Shown: positions 11,401 through 22,700 of the stretch, piece by piece
How positions within the stretch are numbered: position 1 is the first letter of the stretch
How the letters are laid out: each line of letters begins with the position of its first letter
Source of the DNA: Amoebophrya sp. A120
Taxonomy: Eukaryota; Sar; Dinophyceae; Syndiniales; Amoebophryaceae
Assembly: GCA_905178155.1 (NCBI GenBank)
Contig: CAJINV010000007.1
Span: 2,957,151-3,021,150, forward strand
Direction: 5' to 3'
Length of the DNA stretch: 64,000 nucleotides
Translations under genes and position numbers: made by a program
Notes under the pieces: generated by a model
What the model was told of the DNA's origin: nothing
Seen by the model: the letters and a program-made list of their open reading frames with translations, nothing else
Databases searched by the model: none

Positions 11401-14400
11401 GGCATGCGCAAACTCGTACTTTTCCAGCGTACTCAGCGTCAACATATGATCCTCGCGGTCATCCTCTGTTTGTTCACCAGACGACTTCGCGACTGGGATG
11501 CTACAACTGCTCTGGTCGTAGTTACTCAGCAGAGACGTGGCGGCGGTCCTGGAGAAACAAGCATTGCGTGACTGTTGTTGCCGTGCTCTGCTAAACTCCA
11601 AGTCGTGCGGCAAGGGTTGCGCCACGTTCGACGCCGACGTGTAGGAGCTGGGTACCGACGTCGTGCAAGAGTCAGACCAATGAGTGGAAGGGTGAGACTG
11701 GAGCGAAAGCTTCTTCTTGTCAACCCCGGCTATTATACCTTGTGCCGCTGTTCTTGAGGAACTGCAAGCTGTGTATGTGTTAGAAGACGACGCATCGTAC
11801 GTCGCCGCATCTTCGGTGTACAAGTAAAGACTTGTCGAATCTTCGTTCACGGAGGTATTGGCGGAATAGGAGCTTGTCTTGTCTATGTTTGTTTCACCGC
11901 CACTGCCAAGAACGTTGTTGGCATAGTAATCATTCCTGTAGTTGTAGGTCGTTGAAGGAAAGGACGTCGAAGCCGCGGTAGAAGTGGAGGAAGAAGGAAA
12001 ACGATTCGACGAATTTGCTGAATTTTTCAAGCCGCAGGAAGTTGTCGCAGCAGCACTAGCACCTGTGGGAAAAAGCAGCAACGGTTTCTGCCTTCGCCAG
12101 TATTTCTCCCCAGACTGCTCTGACAGTTTCTCATGTTCTGGTTTAGCATCGCGGTCATCTTTTTCCTCTTCACTCGTAGTATGTTTTCCTGCCACCCAAC
12201 GAAGCCACGAAGTCGAGGGCGAGTTGTTGTGGGATGATGAAGAAGACACCCCAACGTGATTGCCATTCAAGTGGTTCGCCGTGGCTTTACAGAAGAACGA
12301 ATTGCCGCCCAGACGCCTGACGGGAACCAGATCCAGCTTCCGCAATCGGTCCAAGAGGCTTTCCGGTAAAAACAGTTGTGACGTCGTCGAAGACGAAGAC
12401 ACATGCTCTTCTTGTTGTTCCAGGCTGCCCCCCGCGAATATGCTAACCGCGTACAGAAAAGCCCCGGCCCAGCCTGGGGTTTTTTTGAAAAGACTGGTAC
12501 TTTTGTCCACTTCTTGACGTTCCTGTTCCTCCGTGCTGATGTCCAGTGCGCCGCTTGCCGTCTGTTTATTCATACGCTTCGTACAATTTTTCGTTGTGCC
12601 ACTTTCTAAAAACTGCAGCACCTTTTCCACGATTCCAAAGTCGAATTTTTCCACTCCCAGTTGCTCCATCACGATCTCTTCCCGCTTCGACCGGCAGAGG
12701 CAGAGCCTTCCCTGGACGCCAGCAAGCTTCAGCAACTCTTCCGGCAGGGCAGCGGTAATGAGTTGAGCCGTCAAAACTGAATTTCTGTTGCCGTCGGCCG
12801 CCTCGAGACGACCAGAAGCAGCACCTTCCGTGGCAGGTGCTACCGTAATTGCCAAAGAAATCGCGATCGCGTCTTGCGAGGACACGAAAGCGCTCCCGTC
12901 GCCGCGATTGTCCGGAGCCGGAGATGCTGAACTACACGAAGAGGACGTTGAACCAGATGGGCCCGCACTAGCAGCTGCGCTGCGTTTAGAAACTTGATTC
13001 CAAAGTGGCAAAACCGGCACCGTGGAGCGCATGTCCAGCGAAATCGACAGGGTTTCTAGGTCTTGCTCATGTCCAAAAAGCCCTTCGTTGTCCGATCCTC
13101 CCAGTAGCACCTGAATTCGACCCTCGTCCTGACTTGTAGTGGAAACATTCGTTCTCGATCCAACTCCACCGCAAGTAGAAACAAACCCCGCTCTCACCTG
13201 CGCCCCGGCGAGCAGCTCCGCCAAGTCCCAGGGCTCCGGGAGCTGAAATCCACAAAAATGATCATGTCCTCGCTGCGAAAGAACTGCAGCTGCGCTCGAA
13301 CTCGTCCCAGGCAACACTTCACGTCTGCACGTAGCTCCCACCGCCTCCTGCTCTCCTCTCAGAAGTTGCGCGATCCGCGGCGCGCAAATGGTCTTCCACT
13401 CGGTGTCGGTGCACAGGTGGGCCAGGACTTTCAACAAACGGTCGAAATGATACGTGGACGTCGAGGAATCAACGCATGTCGGTGGTACTCTAGGCTCTTC
13501 CCCTCCTCTTTCACAGCTTCGTTCAAAAGCAGGTGGCTCACCATCCCCTTCGTTGTGTCTTCTTTTCTCCGAACTACCATCGCGCACTATTCTACTTCTG
13601 CCGACGTGAAACACGAAGGGGGGAAGAGGTGGTGTCCTGGTTTCACTACCGACACTCGCTGCACATTTATTTGGCTGTGGTCGTTTACCAACTGCCGCAG
13701 ACGAGGATGAAAAATCGAGCAGTGATAGAGTGGAAGTCGACTTGTTTGGCAGCCGCGAACAATTATCTGCAAATTTCTGGCCCTCGATGAAGATCCCAGT
13801 AGAACTTATTGCAGTTTCGTCCACGATCACTTCCGCTCTACCAGCGTGTTCCACTGAGCCCGTGCGGGCAATAATTTCCGCTTCTTCCCCCAGAAGAAAT
13901 GATCTTCCGGCGCCTTCACAACCTCTCGACTGCTCGTTCTTGTTGGTTCTAGAACCGAAATTGCGCTTCGGTTGCAGCTCCCACGCCAAAGACATGCGGT
14001 CATCTTCGCGATGATCAAAAGCAGTAGTTGCGGATACCTTTATCCCCGGTGTCTGTCCGTTCGCACGAGCGGCGTCTGCTACATTACCACCTCCAAGGCT
14101 CTCATTACCACTTCTCGTAGACACCAGGAGAAAACATCTGGTACGCGGGGTCGTAGCGAGAGAAGCGGTCACCGCAGCCGGGGATGTTCTTGAACTAGAA
14201 TCCTCCGTACAGAATGTCGTTAATCCTCCCCCGATGAAGCAAACCACTTCTGCATCGTAAACGGTTGCTGATGTGCCACCTTCTGTTGGCCGTTGCGTCG
14301 TGTTTGATGTTCTCCTCTGCGCATTATTGCTGCTTTCCTGCTGCTCTCGTCCTCCTGCAAGTTCTGCGCCACCGCCCGTTTCCGCACTTGTTTCCGTAGT

Positions 14401-17400
14401 ACTGCTGCTCCGAAAGTGCGATACCAAGCAGCGCGTTCTGTGCGCGAGGAGCACACATTGTGTGGTCGCGGACTTGTCGTCGCCCTTGATGTCGTGAAGG
14501 TGACCACTACATTCTGCCTCGAGCAACTTTATCGACTCCAGCTCCGGTAAAAACAGCCACATCTTATCCCACCGGGATGAACTTCGCGACGAAAAAATCT
14601 CAGTCTGGAGCACGCTCTTCACGAAAGCGGCGAAAGAACTTTCGCCGTTGACGTCATGTTGCGCTCTTGTATCTGTTTGTTCATCTTGTTCTTGGCATTT
14701 TTGCTTGTCGACATCTGCAAGCAGAAGCTTTGGATCTTCTGGCTCTTTTGTCGACCTCCTCGACGCGGTCGAGATTGATATCGTTGCTGCGGGTAAATTT
14801 GAACTACTTTTCCCAGTCGTGTCCTTAGTTAAACTGCTATTCGGACCCGTACCGAGGCAGAATTCCAGTCGTTCCTGGTCCCCAAGTAGCTGGAGGGAGA
14901 GGCAGCAATTTCGTTTATTCCCGTGAGCAGTCTGGATGTCTGTTCTACTCAGAAGTTTTCTGATCAGGGTCCCGAACTCCGTCAGAAACCGGGCTTGCAG
15001 AGCGGCGGACCACACCGGAGGAAGGAAATCTGACGACGAATCGGCTCGGCCGGGGCAACAAGCATCATCTTTCTTACTGCGCGACGACGTCGACGTACTA
15101 AAACAAGAAATATCTGTTCGGTTATTGTACGCGTCATGCAGAATCGCTTCCAGTGCAGACGCAGCTCCTGTTTCATCGTCGTAGTAGTTCACCGCGCGAG
15201 ACAAAGCACTTCCTGCCTTTATTTCGTTCACTGGTTGGTCTTGGTGCTCAATACTTGTCTTCCCCTTCCCCGCCTTGGTCGCGTTGTTACTATTGTCACC
15301 GTTCGAAATCGCTTTCATCGCCTTGGATTTGTTTTGCTTTTTCTTCTTCTTTGAAGAACCCACCGCGTTCATCATTTCCTCGCGCGAAGACCCCGGCTGC
15401 TCGGGCCTTGATGTCAGAGCCAAGTTCGACGGATTTTTGGCCAGCGCCTCGTTTGCTAGTGGAGGACCTGCCTTTGAGCCGACGGCTGGTGAAGGTCTTC
15501 TTTTTCTTGTATCGTCCTCAGGTCGCTCCATACCCAATTCTTCACCGTGCTCCGCGAGGAAGGACAAAAAGGACTGCCCTTTCGCTATCTGTTCAAACGA
15601 TGCTGATGGTACAGTGCAAGTCGAAGATAAATCGTGCAGACTTCTGTAACCAGCCCGTGCAAAAAAGCCAATTCTAAGTCCATCGCTTCCACTTCTGCTT
15701 GTTTCTGCACGATTTCCACAAATGTTACTTTCCTCCCCCGCCTTCAGATTTTTGTTTCCATGATCGGCGTCATCTGCAGCACTTGTGGACCGCAACCTTT
15801 GTGCTTCGTGGTACCGTTTCACTACCGAGCGCTCCATGGCATGCAGGTCGGCAAAACTCATCGCCGTGCGGTCGAAAACGCCCTCTAAATGCAACTTGCA
15901 GAAATCCATCAGCAGCGACTTGTCTTCTCGGCACAGCGATTCTTCGACCGCAGAGTGAGATTCTGTTCCACTGCAGTCGACAAAAGTACTTTTCTGCCCA
16001 ATTTGATCCTGTGGACCGCTCGAGATGAGCAATTGTTCTTTTGATATTTCCTGTCTGGTACATCCGTCAGTTGTCGCCCGAATAAAACCAAAATCTTCAT
16101 TATTCTTTCTTGACCTGTCCTGGACGTCCGCCACCAGAGAGGAGACCAGGGTGAGCAAGAGCCTCTCTTCTTGTACGGACGAGCGCAAGTAGCTCGCGCC
16201 TGGCTGGACGTCCGTCTCAGTTTTAAAATTCAAATTGTCCAACGGGGGCAACAGCGGTCGCAACAGCGTCATCGTGTACTGCAATCCAGCTTCAAAGGAG
16301 AGATCGCCGATGTCAAAGCGCAGCCGGGCTTCGAGCTTCTCCCGCGCGGCTGCCAGCTCGTCGGAAAGGGAGGCTTGGGTGCTAGTTCTCGTTCCTGCGA
16401 TAGATGGTCCTTTCGGACGAGGTGGCGACTGCTCCTTGTCTCCACGATGATCTTCGGATGTTCTTGGAAACAAACACGACGACGGAAGGCGCAACAAAGA
16501 CCCAAAGCTGGTGCAAGAAGGTCCTCGTCCTGCTTCCTTTTCCTTTTCCAACACCTTCTTTGCGTACTCTTCAACGGCGCAGAAGCGCAAGAGGCTTGAC
16601 CGCTGCAACTTTTCCGACAACTGAGGGAAGAGTGCGTTGTTCAAAATGAGCCCGCGATTCCGCCCAATCCGTGCCTGCAACTGCTCCTCCGTCGGCAGCT
16701 GCCCCGTGGTGGAAAGGATGTCCAGAAACTGCTTGACAATCTCGTTGGTTTTCAACACGGGAATGTCCTCCCGTCCGCTCATAATCGGGTTGCTATTGCA
16801 ACTCGAGCTGGTCGTCGTTTGGGCCAGGAGCGTGGTACTAGCGGAAAAACCGGAAAAGGTTTTCCAAAACGGCGCAAAGTCCGGGAAGCAGCTGGCGGGG
16901 CCGATCCCGAGCTGGTCGAAGCTCTTCAAGTTTCTCGTGGCGCACAGCTTCTCGACGAAGTCGTACACCGAGCCCACCGCAGAGATTTCTTGGTAACACG
17001 AAAAATCGGTGGACACATCGTGCGTCTTGCGAAGCAGCTCGGCGAGAAAGGGCACCTGGTGTGGCACCCCGACGTTCAACTGGCGGTAGGTGTCCCGCTG
17101 GAAAAAATGGGCAATGTCGCGCACCACGCCGTTGTAGCTGGCGTCCACTTTTCCCAATCTCAACGCCTCTTGGTGCAGCATAAACGCGATTCTTTCCACT
17201 TTCTCCAGCGTCGCGGACTCTCTCGCCCAGCGCAGGTATTCGTTGCCCTCGTTGCCGCTCTTCCGGAGCTTTTGCACGAAAGATTGCAGTGTTTCGGAGG
17301 ACTGCGTAGGCGGGGAAAGGAGTTGCGGGTGATCATGGGGTTGCTGTACATAACCTTGAAGTTGTTGTGGCAGATTCATCTGTTGGTGCTGGAGATTTGG

Positions 17401-19071
17401 AGTCTGCTGCTGCTGCTGTTGCTGTTGAATATGAAAGTGGTTTTGTTGCACTTGCGAAGATGCCGTTGGCATTTCCATTTGGTTACAAAACGTCGACCTC
17501 GCCTGATTTTGCATGTTGCCTAGTTGTACACCTCCTACCGCGGAAAGACTGTTATAATGTTGCTCTGGACAACTATGCTGCTGTAGTTGTATATTCTCCT
17601 GTTGCTGGGTGCATTGATGCGGCCCGTTTGAAGACCCGGCAGCAACACACACCCCGCCCGGCTGAAAGTTCTGCGCGGCTGTACCACTACTATTTGGCGC
17701 ACAGCTATCCAATTGGTTCCTCCAGCCAGGTTGCTGTAGCCCGTCTAAAGCGCCAGGGGGTAGGGGCACCGAGTTACCGATATTGATGAAGGGCGCATTT
17801 TGATTTTTGTTCGTCGTGTGTTGTACTATTGTTTGCGGTTCTTGCTGTCCTGCTGCCGTTATTTGAGTCTGCTGCAGCTGTGGAACTGTTTCTGGTGTAG
17901 TAGACCTCCACGACCCGCCCGGGACGAGGAGCTGACTGCTAGTATTCATAAACAGATTCATCTGGTGTGAGCTACTCTCCCTCTGCTGCACCGGCAGCGC
18001 CGGCACGACCACCTGGGAGGGTGCTACTAGCATCTGTTCACCGCGCTGTTCCATGGTACCCAGCGCGGCGGGGGGCTGTGCCAGGTCGCTGTTCGGGGAT
18101 GGTCGTGATGTCACGGCCGCGGCATTAGTGGATGAATAACCGCCGGGCGTGGTCCTCGCCTGGCTGGTCGCCAGTACTACGGGTTCCACTTGCGGGGCCA
18201 TGTGATAACCACCTTGTCCTCGCGCGTGGTCATTGTGTGGTGGAGCTAGCTGTTGTATGTTGGTGAAGCTGTTGCTGTGTGGCAATAAAGCTCCCGGCAC
18301 GACAACGCAGTTCTGTGATTGTTGCCCCGAAACAAGATGCAGTTCTTGAGCACTGGCATTGTTGTTGTTACACGAACTTCTCGCCGCCGCAAGCACTCCG
18401 CCTTCGGAGCGGGTACCAGCTAGGACCACCGTTGGAGCCAGTATCGCCTGACTCTCGTCTTGATTTTCTGTATTCCTCCCACCTAATACATTCGTTTGTC
18501 GGACCACTGGCGCACTTTGGCTGCAGTTCAAAGGCTGTTTGTGCTCTTGCACGACGGGTGCCGGCCGGTCTCCGTTTTTTGCGGACAAAAAATCAGCTCC
18601 GCTATAATCTGCTGCAAAAACATGTTCCGTTATAACTTGATGTTTCGAGCCTCCAGGATGTTGTAGAGAGGACTCACCATCGACATCCTCTTCCAGGTCC
18701 GGTGTGCAGGTGGCATTCGTAGATGCAAAGTCAAGCTTTTCTTGCGACGGTGTTGATATCATTGTTCCATTGCAGATATTCCTCACCGGCGGGGAGGTGA
18801 AAGTCGCGTCTGTGTCTGTGAGCGATGGCCCAAATTTAGCAGCCATTCGACCGGCTGCCCCAGCACCCTCGTCGGGCCTACTTCGGTCCGGGCTCAGAAA
18901 GTCGGAACGGCCCGCGAGTCCAGGGTTCGTCTTGCCGGGTCCACAATTATTGCCCTCCGGCACCGTCGTCCCGTGGTCACCAACAGCCTGGCAATCCAGG
19001 TTCTGCATTTTCGAGCTTCTTTCTCTCGGTGGAACCCGGTCGTTCCTCGTTGCCCTGTCCGTTCGAAACAA
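5439..19071 (-). CDS. Giant low-complexity protein of unknown function, 2 exons
   Basis: Exons are 19071-11167 and 10946-5439; joined they encode about 4470 aa. The link is an introner with a perfect CTCGG duplication, and the frame continues across it (DEYTRITEY to CEAHKD). Without this, two separate genes of 2644 and 1839 codons would be called. I recognise no catalytic domain. Visible: a Gln-rich stretch (about 17330-17470 on the plus strand, with a pure Q8 run); a helical-looking segment following it (TLQSFVQKLRKSGNEGNEYL onward, about residues 560-760); many Ser/Thr/Asn runs; and Leu-rich patches in the second exon such as ALLESLWLVCKG and EKSLLLFACGLRHH. Hydrophobic runs long enough for a membrane span are absent. 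The start is the first ATG of the frame. A structural or scaffold role is possible, but nothing in the sequence proves it. Confidence 0.75.
10952..11166 (-). mobile_element. Introner, family B (giant gene)
   Basis: Element of 215 bp. On the minus strand it starts TATCCAAGAAAAAAAACTGT, and the plus-strand left end reads TATGCAAGAAAAAAACTGTG, so the inverted repeats extend over about 25 bp with few mismatches. Perfect 5-bp duplications CTCGG lie at 10947-10951 and 11167-11171. Exon lengths on each side are whole codons. Internal TGTCATGC-type motifs recur in other introners. Confidence 0.88.
17330..17470 (-). repeat. Gln-codon repeat in the giant gene
   Basis: Imperfect CAG/CAA repeat on the coding strand, with an uninterrupted run of eight Gln codons, then scattered Gln. 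It is in frame with the giant protein and is of the kind that changes length by replication slippage. Confidence 0.8.
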
Positions 19072-19782
19072 CGCTGACGAAAACCTGACTCAGCAGCTTC
19101 TACAATTTTTCTACTTACTTATCTCTCTCCCCCCACAAACAGAGGCCAAAAAAGGCAACGCAAAAAAGCAACAAAAAAAAAAGCAACTTCCACATCAAAA
19201 AGAACTTAACCATAAACTTTCTAAATCACAAGGTGAAGTAGTCAACCAGTTAAGAGACAAGGGAAGCAAAAGTCTTTTTCCATAACAAGGGAACCTGAGC
19301 ATCGGTGCGTGATCTCTAGAGCTTGTTCGGGAGAGGAACAAAGAGCAGATGAAGTAGAAGACCAAACGAAACAAAGGATCTTTTCGTCGACAAGAATCAG
19401 GAAGAAAGAACATCCTCAAGGCACCTCTTTGTCATCAGCTTCCAAAAGCACTTCCGGTCGGGGAGGCGCTGTTTCCTCTTATAAAGCGTCCTTTCATGAT
19501 CAGACTGGATAAACTATTTGCACATTCACATTCATTCATCACGACATCTATTTAGTTTTAATGCACATAGAAAAGACTTCTGTGTGACATCGACAATGAC
19601 TTTCTGAAATCAATGATAAGGCTACTGCCGTAGCTGCTCATTTGCATTGCACTACAGGGTTCTTCCACACGGAAAACTATATCGAATTTAGAGGGAAAAT
19701 CACGGCGGACAACAAAAAAATTGCAGAAGTTGCACCAGTTGCGGTCTGTTCCGAACCAATAACACGGGAAGATGAAATCGAG
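19072..19782. other. Intergenic region, nothing recognised
   Basis: This separates the phosphatase stop from the giant-gene start. The part next to the giant gene (about 19110-19260) is A-rich on the plus strand, so pyrimidine-rich on the coding strand, as expected for a 5' leader. No gene, element end or hairpin stands out. Confidence 0.5.
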
Positions 19783-22700
19783 CTAAAAGTCCTGTAAACA
19801 GGGAGGGGCCCATGGCGATTCTTCGCAGAATTCGTAGTCAAACCCTATCTCTTTCTCGAAATGTTGCCGGCTCCATGTCGGCCGCGCTTCTGCCGGCTTG
19901 GAAGAGGAACCTCCGCGGACCGACTGGTACACATAAAGATCAACAGAAAGCTGCGACTTGCTACTTCTTCCGGCGATCTTATTGACTGGCTCCGGATTTA
20001 GTTCCAAGCTTTGTGGACAACCTGAACCTGCGGTAGGCTTTGGACGACGATCAACATGATCCCCTCCTATTGCATTGACAACGTCATCTTCATCACTCTC
20101 GCCATTGAGCCTACCGTTCATTTTTCGCAGCTGGTGCATGTAGGCCTCCAACTTTTCCAAGATTCTACGTCTTTTCGAAACGTTAGGGAAAACGTCCGCC
20201 ATCAAGCTTTCGCTTTCGAAATACACCCGGTGTCTGTCATTTTCGATGTCGTCGCAGCTACCATCAGCCCTTTTCGCAGGTGCGGCCGCTCTTTTCTTTC
20301 GACAACTAGCTTGGGCAGCCCTATTCGCCACGGCGGTCAGGTACTCTGGGTCGTGCTTAGACAATTTCGGAAACTCCTCTACGCAGCTCTCCACGGACGG
20401 GCAATCTTCCTCCGAATAGACCCGCGCGTCGACCAGTTCTTGCCGGGAAGGTTCTTTTCCTTTCTCTCTGTCGGATCCGCCTCGTTCTGCTTCAAGGCCC
20501 ATTACCACGTCGCCCTCGTCGTCTAATGAGACCACGGAGGACCGTTTTTTAGTCCCTGCAATCAGGTCTCGTGCTGCTTCACGACCGGCCTCCTCCGCAC
20601 TGCCTTCCGGCACCTGACCCGGCGTCGTGAAATTCGAATATAACGCGCTATGACCGACCTCCATTGAATCTGCAGCTCCATGCAGTCCGTGCACTGCAGT
20701 TGTACGCGCTCCTGCGTCATGTTGTACCTTGCCAACATCTCGTTGTTGTTTCTTTTCTCCATTAATTGAAAATCGCGATTTCTCATCGACATCAACAAGG
20801 TGAAGCCCTTCGTTTGCGTCTTTTTCCATGCTCATGATGATGTACCCTACTTCTGCTGCTTCTCGCCCTGCAGCACCAGGAGCACTAGAGTCCGGAGGTT
20901 GATGCGCCGAATCTATTTTTTGTGGCTTTGGAGGTTTTATTACACCACTGTCCAAATTACACCCAGAATAATTCCTTTCATTCGAGAACTTTTTCCTCCG
21001 CAGTGTGATGTACGTGGCCAGACTAGGTTCCAAGTGCCGTGCCCAGGTTTTGTAGTAGTCCGGTGCGGAAAGCAAGTGGATCAGTTTCCCGTCGTGTCCC
21101 ACCCGGAAATGGATGCTGTCCTCACCGCTAGGCTGGTGTCCGCGAATGATCAGTTTGAGCTGATTCTTTTCCAAAAATTTTTCCGTAACTTCCCTCGTCC
21201 AGCCGCCATTGATCATGCGCAGGCGGCTCGACTCGGCTCGCCCGAGGATCTCGCTCATGTACACTGACTTGTCTATGAATTCCCGCTTTGGCCGGGCCGG
21301 TTGTGGCGGTCCTGCGGGGGACGCCCTTGGGGTTCGAGAAGGGGAAGGTGTCGGGCCCTGTGATGGTGGTTGATGTTCCGGTGACGTCGATAGAGTCACA
21401 GATGGTGACGATCCAGAAACAGATGATCCACTCTTGCTCAATAGAGATTTTTGCTCCATCGCCTTATTTCCTTGTTTTTCGTACTTGACGTGATTTGGCT
21501 TGCTCGGCAGCAACTTGCCCCGATGGAGGGAATTTTCCCACGGATCGGCAAACAGGAACGTTTCGCGCACGCAGCAGGTCAAAAACTTGCGCGTGCGGGC
21601 GAACTCCGTGCCCAGCGAGGATTCCAGCAAGCGGTGGAAAACGCGAATGAGCAGTCGGTCGTAGGTCTCTCCGTCATCGGGTCGCTCATCCTGCCGAGGA
21701 AAAGATGACGAGGCAAGGCGATCTGCACGTTTTTCAACATCCTGTTCCTCTTCGGCCTGCACGTAGCCCTTCGCGAAGTGCTCCACAAAGCGGGTGAACA
21801 TGGTGTCCCACCGGCTCTTGACGCAGTGGTCCCACATCTGTGCGTTGTAGGTGGAACAGTAAGCTTCGTCCTGTTGTCCAAGAACGGTGAATAGTGTCCG
21901 GTCGATGAACTGTTTGAACCACGGCCTGGATATCACCTCCAGCGCTCGCGCCGCAGGATTATGGTCTGTGGTCTTAGCGCTTGGGTTATGTGGTGTAGGC
22001 TTTGATGTTGCGTCGTGATGTAGTTCCAATCGGCGCAAGAATAGTCCGCCGCTTGCTGGGGACTCGCCTTCATCTCCAGCTGGTGCACCAGGCTTCTTCA
22101 CTTGCGTGGAAAGGAACGACGCTTGGAGACCCTGTGGTGGTGTGACAGTTGTATCGAGTCGTGAAGAAGCTCCTGCACAAGGACCCCCACAAGGGATCAT
22201 CGCTGATACCGTCGGGGGCTGCGTTTTATTTGCAAGAATTTCTACGGATGAAGTCGTCGAGATCTCATCTTCGGACACATCAACCCGACGAGGACTTGCG
22301 GCTGCACTCGAAAAAACAGCGCTTGCTGCACTGGAGACATCAGCGGCGCTTGCCGCGCTAGAGAACATCGAGGGAGTTAACGGGGTCAATTGCCGTCCCT
22401 GGCTACTCAAGCAAATTTCTTCTTTCTGCACGTCTTCTTTTGCTGTCATCTCCGCGTCACGCCCGTGTTCCACATCCATCTCCATCGAGGTCACAGCGCA
22501 AGTGTCCGCCTTTGAAGAAGATAATGTTGGTCCTCCTGCTGATACTTTTCCCTGCTCCGCAGAACTCCTTCCGCATTCATCCTTCTCGTCCGCAGGACAA
22601 GACTCGGACGGCTCAGATGGAACGTCGTCCGACGAGGCAGTAGAATAAGTCAGCATCACATCATCAACAGCGGCATCGTCTTTGTCCACAAGAACTTCGG

